Of a DNA stretch of 10,240 bases, positions 5,694 to 10,240 are shown piece after piece. A program made the position numbers and the translations under genes. Where the stretch lies: contig JAAZDZ010000352.1 in the NCBI GenBank assembly GCA_012512545.1, positions 1-10,240 on the forward strand, written 5' to 3'. How positions within the stretch are numbered: position 1 is the first letter of the stretch; each line of letters begins with the position of its first letter. The notes beneath the pieces are model-generated. The model made no database searches, was not told the origin of the DNA, and saw only the letters and a program-made list of their open reading frames with translations. This stretch comes from Alcaligenaceae bacterium (GTDB lineage Bacteria > Pseudomonadota > Gammaproteobacteria > Burkholderiales > Burkholderiaceae_B).

Positions 5694-7049
5694 GTGGATA
5701 CACTCTCTTCCCACAAAACCGTTGGTGCAGATGCCGCCCGCCGCCGCTTCCTCAGCCTGGCGGCAGCAGGCGCGGTCGGCGCCGCTTTGCCCGTTCACGC
5801 AAAAAACCCGGGCAAGCTCAAAACATCCGCCCGCATTGTCATTGCCGGGGCTGGCGCGGCCGGGCTGACAGCAGCGTCGCGGCTGTCAGCTTCCCTGGAT
5901 GGCGCCCGCATCACCCTGATCGACGCGCGCATGCCACATTACTACCAGCCGGGCTTCACGCTGGTGGGCGCAGGCATCAAGCCCTCCAATTATGTGGTCT
6001 CCAGCACCTCCGATTACGTGCCTTCCAGCGTGGACTGGGTGCAGGAAACCGTCGCTGAGATCGACCCTGAAGCCAACAAAGTCGTCACGGATCGGGGCAA
6101 ATCTATTCCCTACGATTACCTCATCGTGGCCACCGGCCTGTCATTGCACTACGAAGAAATCGCTGGCATGGAGCCCGGCCTGATCGGCAAGAACGGCATC
6201 GCCAGCATCTATAACGGGCCGGATGCCGCCCGTTCAAGCTGGCAGACGCTGTCCGAATTCATTGATCGTGGCGGCCGTGGCGTCTTCACACGCCCCGGCA
6301 CCGAAATGAAATGCGCGGGCGCGCCGCTCAAGTACACGTTTCTGGCGGAAGATCACGCCATGCGGCGCGGCCAGCGTGGCAAGGATGGCCGGGGCGGCAA
6401 TATCGAAATCGAATATTTCTCCAACAACAAAGGCTTGTTCAGCGTCCCCATCGTTGCCGAAAAAGTGCGCATGCTGTTCCGCGAGCGCAATATTCCGGTG
6501 ACCTACGAACGTGTGCTGATTGCCATCGACCCGGGCCGCCGCATCGCCACCTTCAACACGCCCCAAGGCAGCGAGGAACAACCTTACGATTTCATCCATG
6601 TGATTCCGCCCATGCGGGCGCCCGCCGCCGTGCGCAACAGCCCCCTGCCCTGGCAGACCGGCAACTGGGCAGCTGAAGGCTGGATGGAAGTTGACCGATC
6701 CACCCTGCGTCATGTCCGCTATCCCAATGTATTTGGCGTGGGCGATATCGCAGGCGTGCCCAAGGGCAAGACAGCCGCCAGCGTCAAATGGCAGGTGCCC
6801 GTCGCGGTCAATCACCTGGTGGCGGATATCGGCGGCACACGCAGCGATGATCGCTATGAAGGCTATACATCGTGCCCGCTGATCACCGCCCTGGGCCGGG
6901 CCATGCTGATTGAGTTCGACTATGAAAACAATCTGGTGGAGTCCTTCCCCGGCTTCATCGCGCCGCTCGAAGAACTCTGGGTCAGCTGGGTCATGAAAAC
7001 CATGGCGCTCAAGCCCACTTACATCAGCATGTTGCGTGGCCGCGCCTGA
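5694..7049 (+). CDS. sqr: Sulfide:quinone oxidoreductase with Tat signal peptide
   Basis: A 451-residue FAD flavoprotein predicted to oxidise sulfide to persulfide/polysulfide and pass electrons to membrane quinone. The start is GTG at 5694, six bases after AAGGA (5683-5687). The N terminus carries a twin-arginine signal, Arg16-Arg17-Arg18-Phe-Leu, then a hydrophobic stretch and cleavage near VHA|KN (residue 36). The FAD dinucleotide motif is AGAGAAGL (51-58), and the second FAD motif is VFGVGDIAG (346-354). The only two cysteines are Cys207 (EMKCAGAP) and Cys394 (YTSCPL). They match the redox pair of type II SQRs such as human SQOR (Cys201, Cys379). A C-terminal amphipathic region (about 421-448) could bind the membrane. 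SQRs of this class usually lack a cleaved signal, so export is notable; flavocytochrome c sulfide dehydrogenase flavoprotein is a related alternative with Tat export, but the cysteine contexts favour SQR. It is followed 21 bp later by the small membrane gene. Confidence 0.9.
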   Translation: MDTLSSHKTVGADAARRRFLSLAAAGAVGAALPVHAKNPGKLKTSARIVIAGAGAAGLTAASRLSASLDGARITLIDARMPHYYQPGFTLVGAGIKPSNYVVSSTSDYVPSSVDWVQETVAEIDPEANKVVTDRGKSIPYDYLIVATGLSLHYEEIAGMEPGLIGKNGIASIYNGPDAARSSWQTLSEFIDRGGRGVFTRPGTEMKCAGAPLKYTFLAEDHAMRRGQRGKDGRGGNIEIEYFSNNKGLFSVPIVAEKVRMLFRERNIPVTYERVLIAIDPGRRIATFNTPQGSEEQPYDFIHVIPPMRAPAAVRNSPLPWQTGNWAAEGWMEVDRSTLRHVRYPNVFGVGDIAGVPKGKTAASVKWQVPVAVNHLVADIGGTRSDDRYEGYTSCPLITALGRAMLIEFDYENNLVESFPGFIAPLEELWVSWVMKTMALKPTYISMLRGRA

Positions 7050-7070
7050 TGGCGAGAAAAAGGAATCCAC

Positions 7071-7429
7071 ATGAAAGAACTTGACCCCCTCATCCTGTTT
7101 GCCGTCTTTCAGGAAATGCTCGGCCCGCTGCTCTGGCTGCTGCTGGCCATCATTATTCTGGGCACGCTGGCTTTTTTCGGCCTGTTGATGCGCGAGCGAA
7201 AAATCCTGGCCCGCCGCCTGGTGTGGTCGCAGGCTGTCGGCTGTTCGGCGGCATCATGTCGCTGGTCATCATGGCCAAAGTGTCCGCCTCGGGCTACACC
7301 GATGCGGCGGGCCCCGCCGACTGGATACTCATAGCGGCTGTTTTTGTAACCGGCGCCATTGGCACAGCCGTCATTGTCTACACCCTGATGGGCTGGCTCG
7401 GCACGGCCATGCGCCAGTCCGCCGCCTGA
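7071..7429 (+). pseudogene. Small three-helix membrane protein gene with frameshift (DUF5368-like)
   Basis: Two overlapping frames together make one small membrane protein. The first frame starts at ATG 7071 after a good AAAAAGGA site (7056-7063) and encodes MKELDPLILFAVFQEMLGP, one membrane helix (about 18-40) and RRLVWSQAVG. It then runs into Cys/Arg/Pro-rich sequence typical of a wrong frame and stops at 7334. A frame two bases on continues sensibly from about 7244 as FGGIMSLVIMAKVSASGYTD plus a third helix ending VYTLMGW, with the stop at 7427-7429. Adding one C at about 7241-7242 (GGCTGTTC to GGCCTGTTC) would restore AVGLFGG and a 119-residue protein with three helices. I recall DUF5368 proteins of this kind next to SQR genes, but cannot verify it here. 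The break may be a real mutation or a sequencing error; there is no slippery heptamer that would suggest programmed shifting. It is probably translated with SQR, perhaps as its membrane partner. Confidence 0.7.
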
Positions 7430-7461
7430 TTCCCTCATCGCTGTGAAGCACCCTGGCCATG

Positions 7462-7487
7462 CGGGCCGGGGCTGCTCCGCCCCCCTG
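7462..7487. terminator. Possible hairpin between the sulfide locus and phaC
   Basis: GGGGC (7468-7472) pairs with GCCCC (7479-7483), and the stem can continue beyond a 2-base bulge (CGGG with CCTG). It lies 33-58 bases past the small membrane gene. No T run follows, so it is not a textbook terminator, but it is the only strong hairpin between the sulfide and PHA gene sets. Confidence 0.3.
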
Positions 7488-7538
7488 CGAAACCTATTGG
7501 TCACCTGACTCCATTATCATGGGGCAGACAGGCTCAAC

Positions 7539-7567
7539 TTGCCATGCTGTTATTGCAGTGCAACAAT
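7539..7567 (+). promoter_or_regulatory. Candidate phaC promoter
   Basis: TTGCCA (7539-7544, five of six consensus matches) and AACAAT (7562-7567, four matches) are spaced by 17 bp. The start point would be near 7574, giving a leader of about 89 bases before phaC. The dyad TTGCAGTGCAA sits between the two boxes. This is a reasonable but unproven promoter. Confidence 0.35.
7553..7563. promoter_or_regulatory. TGC-containing dyad upstream of phaC, possible PhaR operator
   Basis: TTGCAGTGCAA is an 11-base palindrome with one central base (TTGCA-G-TGCAA). After one mismatch on each side it gains another matching pair of bases. A perfect 8-base palindrome, ACAATTGT (7563-7570), abuts it. PhaR repressors of PHA genes are reported to bind TGC-rich dyads, and the place between the candidate -35 and -10 boxes fits repression. 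The match is by resemblance only; the phaR gene itself is not in this window. Confidence 0.4.
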
Positions 7568-7662
7568 TGTGATGTTCAATCAAGTGTCATTGCGATACAG
7601 CTGGTTTCAATAGTGTTTCTACGCGGGCCGTGCAGCCTGGGTCCGCGTCGCAGGAGGAAGTC

Positions 7663-9423
7663 ATGCAAAAGCCCGACGATACCAAGCGCCCCACTACTGA
7701 ACTCGACATGCAGGCCCAGGCCATGCTGGCCCGCCTTTCGGGTTCCCTGTCGCCTCAATCAGTCGCCCTGGCGTGGATGGACTGGGCTTCTCATCTGGCC
7801 GCGTCGCCCGGCAAGCTCACCGAACTCACCCAGCTTGCCATGGAGCAGGCCAATACGCTGGGCAACTACACGCGTGAAAGCCTGATCGCTGCCAACCAGC
7901 AACTGCTGACCTCCGACACGCCTTCCCCTGTTCCTCCCATACAGGATCGCCGCTTCAAAGACCCGCTCTGGCAGACGTTTCCCTACAACGTGATGCAGCA
8001 GGCTTTTCTGATGAACCAGCGCTGGTGGGATACCGCCACCCGCGATGTGCGCGGCGTCGATCCGCATCATGCGGATGTCGTGAATTTCATTTCCCGGCAG
8101 CTTACTGACACTCTGTCGCCCGCCAACCAGCTGCTCACCAACCCCATCACCACCAAGCTCACCATCGAAGAACGCGGCGCCAATCTGGTGCGGGGGCTGC
8201 AGAATTTCATTGAAGACATCCGTGGTCAACGCAATGGCGCGCCGGCCCCCGGCACCGAAAACTTCCAGGTAGGCCGGGATGTCGCCGTCACGCCTGGCAA
8301 GGTCGTGCTGCGCACGCCGGTCATGGAACTCATCCAGTACAGCCCGCAAACTGACAAGGTCCACCCGGAACCCATTCTGATGGTGCCCGCCTGGATCATG
8401 AAGTACTACATTCTTGATCTGTCACCCCACAATTCCCTGGTGCGCTATCTGGTCGAGAACGGCCATACCGTCTTCTGCATTTCGTGGAAGAACCCCGGCG
8501 CGGAAGAACGCGACCTGGGCATGGACGACTACCTCGAACAAGGGTTCACCGCTGCGCTGGACGCCGTTCAGGCCATTGTGCCGTCCCGCCCGGTACACGC
8601 CACGGGCTATTGCCTGGGCGGCACGCTGCTGGCCATTGCCGCTGCAGCGCTGGTGCGCGAAGGCCAGGCCGACCGTCTGGCGTCCCTGACCCTGCTGGCC
8701 GCCCAGACCGATTTCACCGAGCCCGGCGAAATCAGCCTGTTCATTGATGAAAGCCAGGTCAGCATGCTGGAAGCCGAAATGGCCCAGACCGGCTACCTGC
8801 GCGCCGACCAGATGGCAGGCGCTTTCCAGATGCTGCGCTCCTACGATCTGCTGTGGTCGAAAATGGTGCAGGATTACCTGATTGGCGAACGCCGCGACAT
8901 GATAGACCTCATGGCCTGGAACGCCGATGCCACCCGCATGCCTGCGCGCATGCACGCCCAATATCTGCGGCACTTGTTTCTCAATAACGAACTGGCCTCC
9001 AGCCGCTATGTTGTGCACGGCGGCCCCGTCACCCTGCTCAACCTCACAACGCCCACTTTCTGCGTAGGCACCACAACCGACCACGTTGCACCCTGGCGTT
9101 CTGTTTACAAGATACACAGCCTGAGCCCCGCCGAAATCACCTTTGTGCTGACCAGCGGCGGCCACAACGCGGGCATCGTCAACCCGGTGGAAAATTCCCG
9201 GCGCCGTTACCAGGTGGCCACACGACCCGCCAATGGCAGCGTGCCCCTGGCCGACCAATGGCAGGCCAGCGCCGCGCTGCATGATGGTTCCTGGTGGCCG
9301 GAATGGCTGTCCTGGCTGAAGGCGCGCTCCGGCACACCAATCAAGCCGCCCACCCTGGGCGCCGCCCGCAAAGGCTACAAGCAACTGGAAGCGGCTCCCG
9401 GGCTCTACGTGCACGAACGCTGA
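7663..9423 (+). CDS. phaC: Class I polyhydroxyalkanoate synthase PhaC
   Basis: PhaC joins (R)-3-hydroxyacyl-CoA units, mainly 3-hydroxybutyryl-CoA, into PHA polyester on the surface of storage granules. The ATG at 7663 is chosen because AGGAGGAA (7652-7659) lies just before it; a GTG at 7630 in the same frame has no ribosome site. The product is 586 residues, the usual class I size (about 590), so no separate PhaE or PhaR subunit is needed. The N-terminal domain (about 1-200) includes the FKDPLWQTFPYN motif. The alpha/beta-hydrolase core has the lipase-like box GYCLGG with nucleophile Cys317. Asp473 (TTTDHVAPW) and His501 (GGHNAGIVNP) complete the triad, equivalent to Cys319, Asp480 and His508 of the Cupriavidus enzyme. 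WNADATRMP and the Trp-rich C terminus are also typical. phaB follows 63 bp later, so the two are probably one operon supplying and polymerising monomer. Confidence 0.97.
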   Translation: MQKPDDTKRPTTELDMQAQAMLARLSGSLSPQSVALAWMDWASHLAASPGKLTELTQLAMEQANTLGNYTRESLIAANQQLLTSDTPSPVPPIQDRRFKDPLWQTFPYNVMQQAFLMNQRWWDTATRDVRGVDPHHADVVNFISRQLTDTLSPANQLLTNPITTKLTIEERGANLVRGLQNFIEDIRGQRNGAPAPGTENFQVGRDVAVTPGKVVLRTPVMELIQYSPQTDKVHPEPILMVPAWIMKYYILDLSPHNSLVRYLVENGHTVFCISWKNPGAEERDLGMDDYLEQGFTAALDAVQAIVPSRPVHATGYCLGGTLLAIAAAALVREGQADRLASLTLLAAQTDFTEPGEISLFIDESQVSMLEAEMAQTGYLRADQMAGAFQMLRSYDLLWSKMVQDYLIGERRDMIDLMAWNADATRMPARMHAQYLRHLFLNNELASSRYVVHGGPVTLLNLTTPTFCVGTTTDHVAPWRSVYKIHSLSPAEITFVLTSGGHNAGIVNPVENSRRRYQVATRPANGSVPLADQWQASAALHDGSWWPEWLSWLKARSGTPIKPPTLGAARKGYKQLEAAPGLYVHER

Positions 9424-9486
9424 ACGCCATCCATTCCATCTATTTCACACCCCTCAACCTTTCAAACGTTACAAGGCAAGAATTTC

Positions 9487-10230
9487 ATGACTCAACGTTG
9501 CGCATTGATTACCGGCGGCACGACCGGCCTGGGCGAAGCAACCGCCCGCAGACTGCACGACGCAGGCCACACGGTGCTCGTCACCCACATGGTCGGCACA
9601 GGCGGCGCCAGCGAATGGCAGCAGGCCCAGGCGGCCCAGGGCTACACCTTCAAGGTCTACGAAGTTGACGTATCCGATTACGACTCCTGCCAGGAAATGG
9701 CCCGCCAGATCGAAGCCGACGGCCACCAGGTGGATATTCTGGTGAACAACGCAGGCATCACCCGCGACGGCACCTTCCGCAAAATGGGCAAGGACAAATG
9801 GGATGCCGTACTGCGCACCAACCTTGATTCCATGTACAACGTGAGCAAGCCATTCGTTGATGGCATGACCACCCGCAACTGGGGCCGTGTCGTCAATATT
9901 TCATCGGTCAACGGCACCAAGGGCCAGTTCGGCCAGACCAACTACTCCGCTGCCAAGGCAGGCATCCAGGGCTTCACCAAGGCCCTGGCTCTGGAAGTCG
10001 CCCGTAAAGGCGTGACCGTCAACTCCGTATCGCCGGGTTATGCCGCCACCTCCATGGTGGCCGCAGTGGACGCCGAAATCCTGGAAAAGCAGATCGTTTC
10101 GCAAATCCCCATCGGCCGCCTGGGCAAGCCCGAGGAAATCGCCGCCACCATCGGCTTCCTGTGCAGCGAGGATGCGGGCTATATCACCGGCGCCAACATT
10201 GCCGTCAACGGCGGCATGCACATGTGCTGA
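9487..10230 (+). CDS. phaB: Acetoacetyl-CoA reductase PhaB (SDR family)
   Basis: PhaB reduces acetoacetyl-CoA to (R)-3-hydroxybutyryl-CoA with NADPH, giving the monomer used by PhaC. This complete 247-residue protein is a short-chain dehydrogenase. The cofactor motif TGGTTGLG is at 9-16, NNAG at 87-90, and the active site is Ser140, Tyr153 and Lys157, with Asn112 as the fourth member. These numbers agree with the Cupriavidus enzyme. NISSVNGTKGQFGQTNYSAAKAG in abbreviated form (the segment 137-159) and the C-terminal NGGMHMC are strongly PhaB-like and separate it from FabG. The ribosome site before ATG 9487 is weak (AAGGCAAG, then AATTTC). It follows phaC by 63 bp on the same strand with no terminator between. 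The usual next gene in such clusters, phaR, would lie beyond the right edge. Confidence 0.96.
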   Translation: MTQRCALITGGTTGLGEATARRLHDAGHTVLVTHMVGTGGASEWQQAQAAQGYTFKVYEVDVSDYDSCQEMARQIEADGHQVDILVNNAGITRDGTFRKMGKDKWDAVLRTNLDSMYNVSKPFVDGMTTRNWGRVVNISSVNGTKGQFGQTNYSAAKAGIQGFTKALALEVARKGVTVNSVSPGYAATSMVAAVDAEILEKQIVSQIPIGRLGKPEEIAATIGFLCSEDAGYITGANIAVNGGMHMC

Positions 10231-10240
10231 GGTAACCGCC

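Noticed and set aside
6234..7070. 278-codon open frame on the - strand opposite SQR
   Set aside because: It is a shadow of the SQR gene, rich in His/Gly/Ala as expected from reversed GC-rich codons, and it lacks any recognisable domain.
7236..7248. Programmed ribosomal frameshift in the small membrane gene
   Set aside because: No X-XXY-YYZ slippery heptamer or clear stimulatory element is seen at the junction; a one-base deletion is simpler.
7223..7429. Separate small gene starting at GTG 7223
   Set aside because: It has no proper ribosome site, and its useful sequence starts only where the upstream frame loses sense, which fits one frameshifted gene better.
8422..9414. 330-codon open frame on the - strand opposite phaC
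   Set aside because: It is a GC-rich antisense shadow of phaC with no ribosome site and no family-like sequence; the + strand gene has a complete catalytic triad.

Overview
The window is GC-rich, densely coded DNA from a Gram-negative bacterium, most likely a betaproteobacterium of the Burkholderiales (Alcaligenaceae/Bordetella-like). This rests on a class I PHA synthase with the Cupriavidus-type catalytic layout, a PhaB with the same catalytic numbering as the Cupriavidus enzyme, a Bordetella-style autotransporter, and a 3'-CCA-encoding tRNA-Thr. The genus is inference; no marker gene here settles it.

Layout from left to right: (1) the 3' part of rimO, running in from the left edge on + (1-1167). 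(2) A convergent gene on - for a type V autotransporter (1206-3521). (3) A 250-bp leader/intergenic stretch with two inverted repeats, then tRNA-Thr(GGT) on - (3772-3846) with a near-consensus sigma-70 promoter. (4) A sulfide/persulfide detoxification locus built around a divergent promoter at about 4462-4520. Leftward on - are a BigR/SqrR-type persulfide-sensing ArsR repressor (4141-4461) and a small DUF2892/YgaP-like membrane protein (3921-4118). Rightward on + are a Blh/ETHE1-type persulfide dioxygenase (4521-5399), a 294-bp regulatory gap, a Tat-signal-bearing sulfide:quinone oxidoreductase (5694-7049), and a small three-helix membrane protein whose frame is broken by an apparent 1-bp deletion (7071-7429). 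(5) The polyhydroxyalkanoate genes phaC (7663-9423) and phaB (9487-10230) on +, preceded by a TGC-containing dyad that could be a PhaR operator.

The sulfide locus is a coherent unit. SQR would oxidise sulfide to persulfide/polysulfide and pass electrons to quinone. The dioxygenase would oxidise glutathione persulfide to sulfite. The repressor carries the two cysteines (Cys38, Cys105) expected to link on exposure to persulfide and release DNA. Three AT-rich dyads of one shape (TTAR-N6-CTAA) lie at the divergent promoter and at both ends of the dioxygenase-SQR gap. They are the best candidates for this repressor's operators and are the most useful new inference here.

No new defence, mobile or CRISPR system is visible. 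The points most worth following up are the three-site operator set, the promoter-bearing gap with a strong GC hairpin between dioxygenase and SQR, the frameshifted membrane gene, the apparently exported SQR paired with a cytosolic dioxygenase, and an autotransporter with no visible protease triad and an unusual signal peptide.
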